A DNA stretch of 64,000 nt from SZUA-36 sp963759155. Lineage in GTDB: Bacteria > Pseudomonadota > Gammaproteobacteria > Xanthomonadales > SZUA-36. The stretch lies in the NCBI GenBank assembly GCA_963759155.1, contig CAVWXX010000004.1, positions 1 through 64,000 on the forward strand. Direction: 5' to 3'. Every line of letters starts with the position of its first letter. The first letter of the stretch is position 1. Shown here piece by piece: positions 40,459 to 48,799 of this stretch. The position numbers and the translations under genes are program-made. Below the pieces are notes generated by a model. It was given only the letters and a program-made list of their open reading frames with translations. It did not search any database and was not told the origin of the DNA.

Positions 40459-40863
40459 TTACTGACCGAATTCTGAGTATCCAAAAGCAGGAAGGTTAAT
40501 GTTTTCGCCATTCACCAGCTTCACCTGTTGACAGTTTTTGGTGGTTGGAACCCGTCCTCCGCAGACGTAACGCAGGTCAACTGACACGAAGTAAGTGCCG
40601 GGGCTAAACTTTTCGAAGGCGAAATTACCTTTCTCGTCGGTAGAAACTGTTTGCAGGGCCGTGCCACCGCAATGTTCGGTAAATATCTGAACATGGATGT
40701 CTTTCAGGCCCTTCTCTTCACAATCACAAATACCATTTTTATCATGATCACAGTACACGCTACCGCTAATGGAGCCTGTTTCTGCCGCCATTGTCTGGCC
40801 GCAATAAGCAGCCAGTAAAAGGGGGAGCAGGAGTAAGGGAGTTGCTATTTTTGAAAACTTCAT
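40459..40863 (-). CDS. secreted SdrD B-like/prealbumin-fold protein
   Basis: 134 residues. Signal peptide (ending TMAAE), then one SdrD-B-like beta-sandwich: GSISGSVYCDHDKNGICDC with a Ca-binding-type D-x-D-x-N-G loop, and STDEKGNFAFEKFSPGTY. Six or so cysteines suggest disulfides. It lies 22 bases behind the NifX/NifB-like gene and is likely co-transcribed. An extracytoplasmic binding or adhesive role is likely, with specifics unknown. Confidence 0.75.
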   Translation of the reverse strand: MKFSKIATPLLLLPLLLAAYCGQTMAAETGSISGSVYCDHDKNGICDCEEKGLKDIHVQIFTEHCGGTALQTVSTDEKGNFAFEKFSPGTYFVSVDLRYVCGGRVPTTKNCQQVKLVNGENINLPAFGYSEFGQ

Positions 40864-40885
40864 AAGGCTCTCCTTCGTTTATAAC

Positions 40886-41293
40886 CTAATGCAGTTTCTC
40901 AACGTGGTTGATGATTGAATCATCCATGACCGCCTGTATGGCCATATCAATATTTTCAATGTCGGTGATGATCGGTTTGATCCCCAGTTGTTGAAGATCA
41001 AGATAGGCACCGTGCCCCATGCCGCGGCTTACCAGGATGTCGCAGTCCTTGATCGATTCGAACAGCTGTTCATGTGTGGATTTGGAACGACGGCCAAAGC
41101 CGCTGCCGCTGGGATCTGATTTGTGTTGGTGCCGATGGTGGCGCCGGTGGGAAGAATGGCAAAAATCAGGCTTGGATAGTGATCTCCGTTCTGTAATCTT
41201 CTCTTGCTCACAAGAAACTACAATATACTTTTCAGCACGGCCAAAATGCTGACTGATGGTTAATTCGTCATCGGAAACGATCGCGATTTTCAT
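40886..41293 (-). CDS. NifX/NifB-type dinitrogenase cofactor family protein with His-rich loop
   Basis: 135 residues. The family fold is visible: MKIAIVSDDELTISQHFGRA at the start, then DCDILVSRGMGHGAYLDLQQ and a final helix. Members bind iron-sulfur or Fe-Mo precursors. A basic His-rich segment (HSSHRRHHRHQHK, about residues 47-59) is inserted after the first third. No nitrogenase genes are present, so a metal-binding or metal-sensing role is more likely than nitrogen fixation. Divergent from the XRE-cupin regulator. Confidence 0.82.
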   Translation of the reverse strand: MKIAIVSDDELTISQHFGRAEKYIVVSCEQEKITERRSLSKPDFCHSSHRRHHRHQHKSDPSGSGFGRRSKSTHEQLFESIKDCDILVSRGMGHGAYLDLQQLGIKPIITDIENIDMAIQAVMDDSIINHVEKLH

Positions 41294-41394
41294 GTTTGTT
41301 GAACCTCTGGTGTCAAATCCATTTCTTCATCACCAATGTACAACTATATAGTAATCGTGTCAATTATACTGGTACACTTTTCAAAAATACTTTA

Positions 41395-41406
41395 TCATGA
41401 TCATGA
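41395..41406. promoter_or_regulatory. perfect palindrome upstream of the XRE-cupin gene
   Basis: TCATGATCATGA, a perfect 12-base palindrome, lies 28 bases before the XRE start in the 140-base divergent gap. On the minus strand a TTGACA with a TACATT 17 bases on (about 41333-41361) could serve the NifX/NifB-like gene. Binding of the palindrome by the adjacent regulator is inference. Confidence 0.4.
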
Positions 41407-41433
41407 CCAAAAACAGGCGGCGGGAAATCCCTT

Positions 41434-42015
41434 ATGAGTGACAAGCAATTGGCAGGTCAACGTATACGCGAGCTAAGAACAAAAGCAGGCTTGTCTCTGC
41501 GCGCGTTGGCGGAGTTAAGTGGTCTGTCGACCAATGCGATCAGTCTGATAGAGCGCGGGGACAACTCACCAACCGTATCATCCCTGCACAATCTGGCAAC
41601 TGCATTGGCCGTGCCGATTACGGCGTTTTTCGAGCAAAATGCCGATGGCCAGGTGATTCATCTGAAGAAAAACCACCGACCCGTTTCCGAAACAGCCGGG
41701 GTCAAAATGGAAAATCTGGGTAGTGGTTTACCCAATCAGCAACTTGAGCCGTTTTTGATGAGTATTGCGCCGGGTGGCAGCAGTACGAGCACTCAAATCA
41801 CCCACTCGGGTGAGGAGTTGGTCTATGTCCTGAAAGGCGCGTTGGTTTCCATAATCAATGATAAGGAATACCAGCTTAAAGAAGGCGACAGCCTGCTTTT
41901 CCTCGCTTCACAACCGCACATTTATCGTAATGAAACGAAGCAGGCAGCACAGATATTAATCGTGTTCCAGCCGATGGTTGGCCAGTTGATGGCCCATAAG
42001 CATTACCCGGAGTAG
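41434..42015 (+). CDS. XRE family regulator with C-terminal cupin domain
   Basis: 193 residues. An N-terminal helix-turn-helix (AGLSLRALAELSGLSTNAIS) is followed by a cupin (residues about 105-180, THSGEELVYVLKGALVSI and LKEGDSLLFLASQPHIYRNE). This is the PuuR-like layout in which the cupin binds a small effector. It is divergent from the NifX/NifB-like and SdrD-B-like genes and converges with the PHA-depolymerase-like gene, 8 bases apart. It probably controls the divergent pair. Confidence 0.88.
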   Translation: MSDKQLAGQRIRELRTKAGLSLRALAELSGLSTNAISLIERGDNSPTVSSLHNLATALAVPITAFFEQNADGQVIHLKKNHRPVSETAGVKMENLGSGLPNQQLEPFLMSIAPGGSSTSTQITHSGEELVYVLKGALVSIINDKEYQLKEGDSLLFLASQPHIYRNETKQAAQILIVFQPMVGQLMAHKHYPE

Positions 42016-42023
42016 GCGCTGGA

Positions 42024-42986
42024 TCAGAAGCTCTTGATCCAGTCCGTTATCACGGTCATCTGTTTTCCACTTCTCCAACGGTATTCGGCACCTGTATAAC
42101 CCCACCAATCCCAGCAGGCGTAGGGGTTCATGGTAGCTGGCACGACCTGTGGGAAGGCCAATACGATATTGTTGGTTTCCGCCCATGACAGGTAGCCACT
42201 TTGCTGAATAAAATCCGTACCGACCGTGACTGCAGATTGTGCACAACCATGCAGAACCAGGTGGAGTGGGCAGCTCTGTTCACCATCGGCGCAGGCTGGC
42301 GGAACAAATAGATAGGCGGTATCGCTGAGCCCGGCCTCGGTTGCACCCGCCAGGGTAACGGTTTGCAGTGTCGTTTCAGGTTCAGAGCTTGGCGATTCCA
42401 GGTCCGCATACAGGTGCTTCAGGATTTCACCGGCCGCGTCATAGTTACAATCGCCGACGAATGGCGGTTGCATCGCTGTGCAGGCACTGCCATGACCACG
42501 GGCAGGAAAGTTGTGGATCGCTTCAACGTCATTGACATAGGTGATTTGCGCGGCGGGTATGAACTCGGCGTAAAGTGCTTGCGTCGCATCGTTTACCTCA
42601 ACAGCAACCGTGGTGTCCAGCGTGCCGTGAAACAACCAGACCGGATCATCAGCCAGGTTTTTCGTGTCCGCGACAAGGCCATTCTCTGCAGCTGAAGTAA
42701 TTTGCCCGGCCAGTTCACTAACAGGTATGGGGGTATCGGTTTCGCCCATGCAGCGAGCCATGGCGGTTCCCAGCGAGCCATCCGCGCAGCCAAACGGGCC
42801 CGAGGCGATGATGCCGGCACCCGAAAACAGGTCTGAATAGGAAATATGTAACTGGTGCGCCATCTGTCCACCCGCGGAAATACCCGATACGGTGACGCGC
42901 TCTGGGTCGATTTTCATTGGCGTGACAGGTTCGGCGTTAGCCACCGAAGTGGACAATGCAAGCGCGATGATTAAGCGTGTATACAT
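42024..42986 (-). CDS. secreted PHA depolymerase-like esterase (circularly permuted type)
   Basis: 320 residues with a signal peptide (LIIALALSTSVANAE). The nucleophile Ser sits very near the N-terminus in VSGISAGGQMAHQL (about residue 37), followed by Asp in HGTLDTTV (about 124) and His in EAIHNFPARGHG (about 158). This order and spacing match the circularly permuted short-chain-length PHA depolymerases of the Penicillium funiculosum type. It would cleave an ester polymer outside the cytoplasm. The ATG at 42986 has GGAG eight bases before it; the open frame to 43067 is discarded. It ends the tetR-ligase-MaoC operon (19 bases from the previous gene). Confidence 0.82.
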   Translation of the reverse strand: MYTRLIIALALSTSVANAEPVTPMKIDPERVTVSGISAGGQMAHQLHISYSDLFSGAGIIASGPFGCADGSLGTAMARCMGETDTPIPVSELAGQITSAAENGLVADTKNLADDPVWLFHGTLDTTVAVEVNDATQALYAEFIPAAQITYVNDVEAIHNFPARGHGSACTAMQPPFVGDCNYDAAGEILKHLYADLESPSSEPETTLQTVTLAGATEAGLSDTAYLFVPPACADGEQSCPLHLVLHGCAQSAVTVGTDFIQQSGYLSWAETNNIVLAFPQVVPATMNPYACWDWWGYTGAEYRWRSGKQMTVITDWIKSF

Positions 42987-43005
42987 GTTTTGGTCTCCGT
43001 AATGA

Positions 43006-43380
43006 TTATTCAGTGCCGGTCTTTCGCACCAGGTCTCCGACATAGACCAGTGCTCTGCCAGACGCAATGAGTTCGCCCTGGCTGTTAAGGCAGGTGGTTT
43101 TAAGGTCTACCAGTTGTTTGTCCGGTCTGAGGCGTGTGATTTCCACCCGTGCAGTCAAAATATCGCCAAGTTTGGCATTGGCATGGAAATGGGCTTCCTG
43201 CTTGAGGTAGTTGGTTCCCATCCCGGGCAGCTTCATACCTAACAGATAAGAGAATAGGGCGCCGATGAGTGGTGCGGGTATCTCTCCATGCCTGGGGTGA
43301 TGGCCGCTCAATGCGATGTAATCCCGAAGGTGTTGTGCGTTGAATGTCCTCGTGACCTGAACACTGTCGCCAAGTTTCAT
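43006..43380 (-). CDS. MaoC-like hotdog protein without the usual catalytic Asp/His pair
   Basis: 124 residues, hotdog fold. Where (R)-hydratases have SGDxNPIH, this protein has SGHHPRHGEIPAPLI, so the catalytic Asp is missing. The rest (LKQEAHFHANAKLGDILTAR) fits the family. The start overlaps the stop of the second MaoC gene by four bases (ATGA), a coupling often seen for heteromeric enzymes. It is probably a structural partner of that subunit, or a binding or thioesterase-type variant. Confidence 0.78.
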   Translation of the reverse strand: MKLGDSVQVTRTFNAQHLRDYIALSGHHPRHGEIPAPLIGALFSYLLGMKLPGMGTNYLKQEAHFHANAKLGDILTARVEITRLRPDKQLVDLKTTCLNSQGELIASGRALVYVGDLVRKTGTE

Positions 43381-43754
43381 GTCATCACCCTGGCGTTGCC
43401 CTGGCAGGTGATGACATCATCGGCAAGACGTTTTACCTGCAGATCAAGCTCGATCTCGTTATTTTTGCTTTTGATGAGCGCAATCGTGAATTGCATTGGC
43501 TCGTCTGTGAAAGTGGGCGCTGGGAACATTAACGAAGTTTCACTTAACCGGCCCCCGGGTATCTGTTGGTCAATCAGGCCACGGAGTACACTGCACAAAA
43601 GCAGTCCGTGGGCCACGGTTCGTCCAAAACGGGTGTTGGCAGAAAAAACCGGGTCGGTATGGATCGGGTTGTCATCGCCACTCAGAAGGGCGAATGAATC
43701 GAAATCTGCCTGGCTGAAGACCTTTGTGATGCTGGCTTTTTGGTTCTGGATCAT
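43377..43754 (-). CDS. MaoC family (R)-specific enoyl-CoA hydratase-like protein
   Basis: 125 residues with the intact (R)-hydratase motif SGDDNPIHTDPVFSANTRFG (Asp and His spaced D-x4-H) and VAHGLLLCSVL. It adds water to trans-2-enoyl-CoA or the reverse, giving (R)-3-hydroxyacyl-CoA. The start overlaps the ligase stop and the end overlaps the next MaoC gene, each by four bases. Confidence 0.86.
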   Translation of the reverse strand: MIQNQKASITKVFSQADFDSFALLSGDDNPIHTDPVFSANTRFGRTVAHGLLLCSVLRGLIDQQIPGGRLSETSLMFPAPTFTDEPMQFTIALIKSKNNEIELDLQVKRLADDVITCQGNARVMT

Positions 43755-45271
43755 TCTTCGCCCGGGGTCATTGGAGGTAAAAGATGTTTTTGTATCTTAC
43801 CGGCCGCCGTTCGCGCAAAGTCTTCCACCCATATGAAGTATTTGGGTGTTTTATAAGGCGCCATGCGCTGTTTGCAAAAACTGGCCAGCTCTTTGTCAGA
43901 AGGGACCGGGTTGCCCGGTTGTTGAGATAGGTAGGCGCATCCCACTTCACCCCATTTTTCGTCGGGTATACCAACGACTGCAGCCTCCAGTACACCGGGG
44001 TGTTCGGCCAGTTGCCCTTCAACTTCGGCGGCGTACACATTCTCACCACCCGAAATGTACATGTCTTTCAGACGTCCAACGATATAGTAATAACCATCTT
44101 CATCCTGGCGCCCGAGATCCCCGCTGCGTAACCAGCCGTCGGCAGAAAATGTATCGGCTGTTGCCTCTGGTCGATTGTAATATCCGGGTGTAATGCCAAG
44201 CCCGCGGAACCATAACTCGCCCGTGGCGCCCTGGGGAACGTCGTGTCCATCCGCGCCGACCAATCTGACCGAGGCCAGGAGTTGGGGTTTACCCACCGAA
44301 CCAATCTTGTTCATGGCATTGGCTTCATCCATCAGGAAGACGGTTGGCCCGGTTTCGGTCATACCCATGCCATTGAGTACGGTTGCGCCACGTGCTGAAA
44401 ATTGCTGCAACAGCTTGTCGGGCATCGGCGCACCGCCACAGCCCCAGCAACGCACCTGTGACAGGTCCAGTTCATCAAAACGCGGGTGCAGACTGATCGC
44501 CTGGTAAATCGCCGGGACACCAAAGAAAGTGTCAAGTCGTCCTGCTTCCAGCAGTTCAACAGTGCGCTCGAGATCGAAGCCCGGCATGATCAGGGTTCGT
44601 GCACCCATGATAAGGGCGGGCAGGGTGGTCAGGTTGATGCCGCCGGTGTGGAACAATGGCAGGTAATTCAGGCTTGTATCATCTGCATGCAGACCCATTG
44701 CCTGGGCTATATTGATGTAATTGGCCAGTGCCATCCCATACGTCTGTATAACCGCTTTAGGTTTACCGGTGGTCCCGGAGGTATAGAGAAGGTACCAGCT
44801 GTCATTCGCAGGCCAATGGTCGCGACCCGCTTGTGCCTGGAGGGCGTCCCGGCGCCTCACGTAACCGCTTTCGCTGCTATCGTCCAGGTTGATTCGCAGC
44901 AGGTGGTTGCCCGCAAGGCCAGCTGCGACCCCGGCGTCTTCAGCGCCATAAAAAAGCCATTGCGCACCACAGTCTTCCAGTAATGGCGTCAGTTCCTGGC
45001 CGGGCATTCGCCAGTTCAGGGGCACCAGGATGGCGCCGAGTCTTGCACATGCAAACAGTAGTTCGAAAAACTCGATACGGTTGCGGCATAACAAGGCAAC
45101 ACATTCGCCTTGTGCGACACCCAGGTCTGCGAGTAGTGCGGTAGCCTTGCCGGCGCGATGATGCAGTTCAAGGTAATTGACCCGCTCTCCGCCAGCTATA
45201 TCCTCAAAGGCGGTTCTATCCGGCCCCAGGTCGGCACGACTGGCCAGGATGTCGAATACCGGGAAACTCAT
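43751..45271 (-). CDS. acyl-CoA synthetase (AMP-forming)
   Basis: 506 residues, class I adenylate-forming fold. The P-loop YLLYTSGTTGKPKAVIQ (about residue 160), MGMTETGPTV, YNRPEATADTFSADGWLRSG and SGGENVYAAEVEG are present, with the catalytic Lys in RTAAGKIQKHLL at the end. It converts a carboxylic acid, ATP and CoA to acyl-CoA. It starts five bases after the tetR stop and is the second gene of the operon. Substrate not certain. Confidence 0.9.
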   Translation of the reverse strand: MSFPVFDILASRADLGPDRTAFEDIAGGERVNYLELHHRAGKATALLADLGVAQGECVALLCRNRIEFFELLFACARLGAILVPLNWRMPGQELTPLLEDCGAQWLFYGAEDAGVAAGLAGNHLLRINLDDSSESGYVRRRDALQAQAGRDHWPANDSWYLLYTSGTTGKPKAVIQTYGMALANYINIAQAMGLHADDTSLNYLPLFHTGGINLTTLPALIMGARTLIMPGFDLERTVELLEAGRLDTFFGVPAIYQAISLHPRFDELDLSQVRCWGCGGAPMPDKLLQQFSARGATVLNGMGMTETGPTVFLMDEANAMNKIGSVGKPQLLASVRLVGADGHDVPQGATGELWFRGLGITPGYYNRPEATADTFSADGWLRSGDLGRQDEDGYYYIVGRLKDMYISGGENVYAAEVEGQLAEHPGVLEAAVVGIPDEKWGEVGCAYLSQQPGNPVPSDKELASFCKQRMAPYKTPKYFIWVEDFARTAAGKIQKHLLPPMTPGEE

Positions 45272-45276
45272 GGGTA

Positions 45277-45882
45277 CTACCTCGGTCTGATTCCGTTGGC
45301 GATCAGGTCGGTGACAATCTCGGCAACCCTGGCTGCAGGTACACTGTCATCCCACTCGGTATATTTCATACCCAGGAAGACGGCGATACCCATGATGGCC
45401 CAGGTCCATGTTTCATAATCACCTTTACGGATGTCCCCGCTTTCACCTGCTTTTTCCAGGTTGTCGCGGTAGGCATCGGCAAAACTCTCGTAGTGTTTGC
45501 GGTAAGCGTCGTTGGCGACAAACTCGGCTTCGGTGATGATGCGATAGATGCCTTTGTGGCGGCGGGCAAACTCGATATAAGCCTCTATACCCAGTCGTTC
45601 GGCTGCCATGCGATCGGGAGCGCCGGATACGCGTTCACCAATCCAGCGACGGGTACGCTGGCTCATGTAGGTGACGAGGTCGTGGAAGATCTCTTCTTTG
45701 CTTTCGTAATACGTATAAAATGTGCCTAATGCAACTCCCGCCCTGTGAGTAATGCCGCTGATCGCAGCGGAGTGAAAACCCTTGTCTCCAAACTCGGTTT
45801 CAGCTGCACGCAGCAATTTATCCCGGGTTCGTTTGCCACGTGCGGTTTTGGGTGTCTTGTCATGAGTTGAAAGTTGATTCAT
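45277..45882 (-). CDS. TetR/AcrR family regulator
   Basis: 201 residues. N-terminal helix-turn-helix AAISGITHRAGVALGTFYTY, then a helical ligand-binding domain of the usual length. It heads the operon and is divergent from the alpha/beta hydrolase gene with 89 bases between. A palindrome overlapping its start codon recurs twice in front of the KAS III and TonB genes, so it probably represses itself and both neighbouring units until an acyl-CoA or related ligand binds. Confidence 0.9.
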   Translation of the reverse strand: MNQLSTHDKTPKTARGKRTRDKLLRAAETEFGDKGFHSAAISGITHRAGVALGTFYTYYESKEEIFHDLVTYMSQRTRRWIGERVSGAPDRMAAERLGIEAYIEFARRHKGIYRIITEAEFVANDAYRKHYESFADAYRDNLEKAGESGDIRKGDYETWTWAIMGIAVFLGMKYTEWDDSVPAARVAEIVTDLIANGIRPR

Positions 45883-45888
45883 GTTTCA
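45868..45888. promoter_or_regulatory. TetR-type operator, site 1
   Basis: Imperfect palindrome TGAAAG-t-TGA-t-TCA-t-GTTTCA covering the tetR start codon. Together with the two sites at 52500 and 52584 it defines TGAAAC-n-TGA-n-TCA-n-GTTTCA. It overlaps the -35 box (TTGATT, 45874-45879) of a plus-strand promoter with -10 CATACT at 45897-45902 and a 17-base spacer, in front of the alpha/beta hydrolase. Confidence 0.65.
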
Positions 45889-45971
45889 TAATGTTGCATA
45901 CTTTGAATCACTTGGCAAGTTTTGTATGCCGGTTTTTCCATTCACGCAGTATCAACAAAATTCTACCTGTC

Positions 45972-46825
45972 ATGGGCTTTACCGAACATCATTACCAGGC
46001 AAACGATGGACTGTCACTGTACTACCGGCGTTATGGTTCGGGCAAAGACGCCATTATGTGTCTTCCGGGCCTGACACGTAACAGCAAAGATTTCCACGAG
46101 ATTGCCACACACCTGTCATCACGGTACTGCGTTTGTGCCTGGATTTGCGAGGCAGGGGTCAATCTGACTGGGATTTTGACTGGCAAAATTATCATCCGGC
46201 CACTTATATAGGTGATACCTGGACCCTGTTGGATCAACTGGATTTTTCCAGCTTTATTTTACTCGGTACATCCCTCGGTGGCCTGCTGGCGATGATCATG
46301 GCGTCACAACAACCGGAGCGCGTCAGGGCTGTCATATTGAATGACGTCGGGCCTGAAGCTGATCCTGCCGGTTACGCACGTATCCTGGCTTCTTTTGACC
46401 AACAGTTTGAGGTGAAAGACTGGCGGGATGCCGCCCTTTACTGCCAGCGGACCTATCAAGCCGCATTGCCGGATATGTGCGCCGATTTCTGGCATGACTT
46501 TGCCCACAGGAATTACCGGGAAGGAGAGGGTGGTCGGCCTGAGCTTGAGTGTGACCCGAAAATTGGTGAAGCCATCCGTAAGGGAGACCTCAGCCGGATT
46601 GCCGGTGTTCAAGTTGACCCATGGGCAGCGTTTACGGCAGTTACCATGCCCTGCCTGGTGTTACGTGGGGAAATATCCGATATTCTTTCTGCTGAAATCG
46701 TTGAGCAGATGAAAAAGGTCAAGCCGAAATTAAAGGCAGCGGTCATCCCCAAAAGGGGTCATGCACCGCTGCTCTACGAAGTTGAATCCCTGGCAGCCAT
46801 CGATCGGTTTTTAGAGCATATCTGA
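45972..46825 (+). CDS. alpha/beta hydrolase, frame broken once
   Basis: About 285 residues when joined. The first frame starts at MGFTEHHYQANDGLSLYYRR and carries CLPGLTRNSKDF. The second carries LDLRGRGQSDWDFDWQNY, the nucleophile elbow GTSLGGLLAM, and the catalytic His in KRGHAPLLYE. The two join if one T is missing in the GTTTG run at 46131-46135. An esterase or thioesterase role is likely. The gene is led by a promoter overlapping the TetR-type operator. Confidence 0.82.
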
Positions 46826-46865
46826 CCTGAATAAGTCATCGTTATGCGTGGTGACAGCCATTGTG

Positions 46866-47198
46866 TCAGTCTGTTTTTGCTTCAATAACAACCAGGTCCT
46901 GATTTAACTCAACCACACAGCTGTATAGTCCAAAGTTGAAAGCGCTGTCGACGTAGATTCTATTTTTCCCGGAATGGGTTTCTCTTTGATATCTCAAAAA
47001 CGAACCCGTATCAAGTTGGGTGATCACGCTCTGCTCTGTAGTGCCTGGTCCGAAGTTTGAACACAGGAATACAATTTCTTTTCTGGCTTCATTCCACACA
47101 AAGCCTATAACTATCAGAGCGAAAAGAAGCCCGATTCCTGCGCTTGTTAGTAGTAATCGCTTTGTCACATGAATGCTTCCCATAAATATGACATCCAA
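46866..47198 (-). CDS. small membrane-anchored protein of unknown function
   Basis: About 105-110 residues: one N-terminal membrane helix (LLLTSAGIGLLFALIVIGFV) and a small extracytoplasmic domain with two cysteines (FLCSNFGPG and LYSCVVELN). No family recognised. The start could be the ATG at 47198 or one five codons inside (MGSIHVTK). It is 42 bases downstream of the methyltransferase and on the same strand. Confidence 0.55.
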   Translation of the reverse strand: MDVIFMGSIHVTKRLLLTSAGIGLLFALIVIGFVWNEARKEIVFLCSNFGPGTTEQSVITQLDTGSFLRYQRETHSGKNRIYVDSAFNFGLYSCVVELNQDLVVIEAKTD

Positions 47199-47240
47199 CC
47201 ATTCTGTCGATCACTGATTCTCATTTCACTAATAATCTTG

Positions 47241-48029
47241 TCAGGCGATTTTTCGGCCCCTGATGCTATAGATAATTGGGACATCATGTCCCTTGTGGCT
47301 CAGGTAGAACCTGCCGGGTTCCCGCTCAACCATTCCCTCGAAACAGTTGTACGGGCTGAAGGGGAACTCATTGACATGCTCAAGCTGGATGCCCGCGCCG
47401 ATCAGAGCATTGATCACGTTTGAAAGCGGATGGATCCATGTGGCCAGCTTTGCCACTACCCCGTCTCCGTTTTCCGTGTAGGTGCTCTCTTCTTCGATAT
47501 CGGGTGTTTCCGGCGAAAAATAGGCATAGCCCGCAATGAGGTCATTGATCGGGTGGAACTCAGCCATGTAAAAAGTGCCACCCTTCATGAGGTTTGACGC
47601 AACGATTTCGGCCCACTTACCCAGGTCGGGCAGCCAGCAAATGGCACCGTAAGATGTAAATACAATGTCGTACGGCTGGGTATTTTTTCGATTGAAGCCA
47701 TAGACATCCGAGCATACAAACGTCGCGTCAAGCTTCGTTTGTGCGGCCAGTTCGCGAGCCTGTTGGATTGCCGCAGGCGAAATATCCACCCCGGTGCAGA
47801 TGGCTCCCTGCCGACTCCAGGAAAGCGTATCCAGGCCAAAGTGGCACTGGAGATGCAGCAGCCTTTTGCCACGCACCCCGGAAAGTTCAGCGAGCTCGAT
47901 TTCTTGCAGAGATGTGTTGCCTGCGAGAAACCCTTCTACATCATAAAACCTGGATTCAACGTGGGTCTTGACTCGCTGATCCCAGCCCACACGGTTCATT
48001 TCAAAATACTCGTTTTCTGAAATCTCCAT
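47241..48029 (-). CDS. class I SAM-dependent methyltransferase
   Basis: 262 residues, cytoplasmic. Motif I is LLHLQCHFGLDTLSW, followed by GVDISPAAIQQAR and the acidic motif in VFTSYGAICWL. The C-terminal domain (PLSNVINALIGAGIQLEHVNE) is of the UbiE/Methyltransf_25 type. Substrate unknown. It lies within the catabolic region but shows no clear operon link. Confidence 0.8.
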   Translation of the reverse strand: MEISENEYFEMNRVGWDQRVKTHVESRFYDVEGFLAGNTSLQEIELAELSGVRGKRLLHLQCHFGLDTLSWSRQGAICTGVDISPAAIQQARELAAQTKLDATFVCSDVYGFNRKNTQPYDIVFTSYGAICWLPDLGKWAEIVASNLMKGGTFYMAEFHPINDLIAGYAYFSPETPDIEEESTYTENGDGVVAKLATWIHPLSNVINALIGAGIQLEHVNEFPFSPYNCFEGMVEREPGRFYLSHKGHDVPIIYSIRGRKIA

Positions 48030-48128
48030 ATTTAAGTCACCTGGTATCTGAATTAACTGGCGTTAAAACGTGCAGCATTTTAATGTCAGATGGAGGGCCG
48101 CAGGCCCGGAACGTACTTGAACGATTTG

Positions 48129-48446
48129 TTAGCTATCACGCCCACCACCTCTCTTCAATTTGCTGGCGCGCAGTCGTCGCTCACTTCGCATTACATGCAG
48201 AATAAAAACGCAATTATCATCGTGGCGATAAAAGACTCGACACGGAGGTTCGATAATTTGCCGATAATTAAGACCTTTTAGCTCCGCTGGTTTTGATCCG
48301 CTTTTCGGATGATCTGCAAGTTGCTCAACATGCTTAAAAACTCTGCGTACCAACTTTTGTGCTGCAACTGGATTCTCCAATGCAATAAAATCTGCTATTG
48401 CATCAAGATCAGAAAGTGCTGGTTCGGTCCAGACTATTTCAACCAT
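48129..48446 (-). CDS. ParE/RelE superfamily toxin
   Basis: 105 residues. VEIVWTEPALSDLDAIADFI and YRQIIEPPCRVFYRHDDN, with HVMRSERRL near the end, are characteristic of the RelE/ParE fold. It overlaps the upstream antitoxin gene by 13 bases. Targets in this superfamily are mRNA on the ribosome (RelE) or gyrase (ParE); the sequence does not decide between them. Confidence 0.85.
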   Translation of the reverse strand: MVEIVWTEPALSDLDAIADFIALENPVAAQKLVRRVFKHVEQLADHPKSGSKPAELKGLNYRQIIEPPCRVFYRHDDNCVFILHVMRSERRLRASKLKRGGGRDS

Positions 48447-48691
48447 CGAGACATTCTGGACTTTGCTTCTTCGTGAGAAACGGTTCGACCATCTTCAATT
48501 GCACGCTCACCACGAGCGATGCCTTCAAGAAGCTTCACTCTTCTTTTAAGGCGTTCGAAGCTATCAACATCGACAAGGTAAGCCGTGGGCAGCCCGTGTT
48601 GAGTAATTAGGATTGGCTCTTTGTCACGAGACAGCTCAGAGAGCAATTCCGTCGCTTTTCGCTTTAGGGTAGTTACTAATTCAGTTCTCAT
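48434..48691 (-). CDS. Phd/YefM family antitoxin
   Basis: 85 residues. The N-terminal DNA-binding fold (RTELVTTLKRKATELLSELS, then EPILITQHGLPTAYLVD) and a charged C-terminal tail for toxin binding (REEAKSRMSRW-like) are typical of Phd/YefM. It precedes and overlaps the toxin. It probably represses its own promoter through the palindrome next to its start. Confidence 0.87.
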   Translation of the reverse strand: MRTELVTTLKRKATELLSELSRDKEPILITQHGLPTAYLVDVDSFERLKRRVKLLEGIARGERAIEDGRTVSHEEAKSRMSRWLK

Positions 48692-48715
48692 AAAGTGATA
48701 CTAAAGTAGCACTTT
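48692..48715. promoter_or_regulatory. operator of the toxin-antitoxin module
   Basis: A 24-base imperfect palindrome (half-sites AAAGTGATACT and AGTAGCACTTT, ten of eleven positions matching) lies immediately upstream of the antitoxin start. Its place across the leader suits autorepression by the antitoxin-toxin complex. Confidence 0.6.
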
Positions 48716-48799
48716 GCTTGATGCAAGCACTAGTGAAGCTAACATTTGAGTTAAGCGGCGCAGCCAGCTGGGTTGATACAATCTGTCGGTTGGGGTCGT

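Noticed and set aside
40886..41293. Possible nitrogen-fixation locus
   Set aside because: Only one NifX/NifB-fold protein is present; no nifHDK, nifEN or full NifB radical-SAM gene lies nearby.
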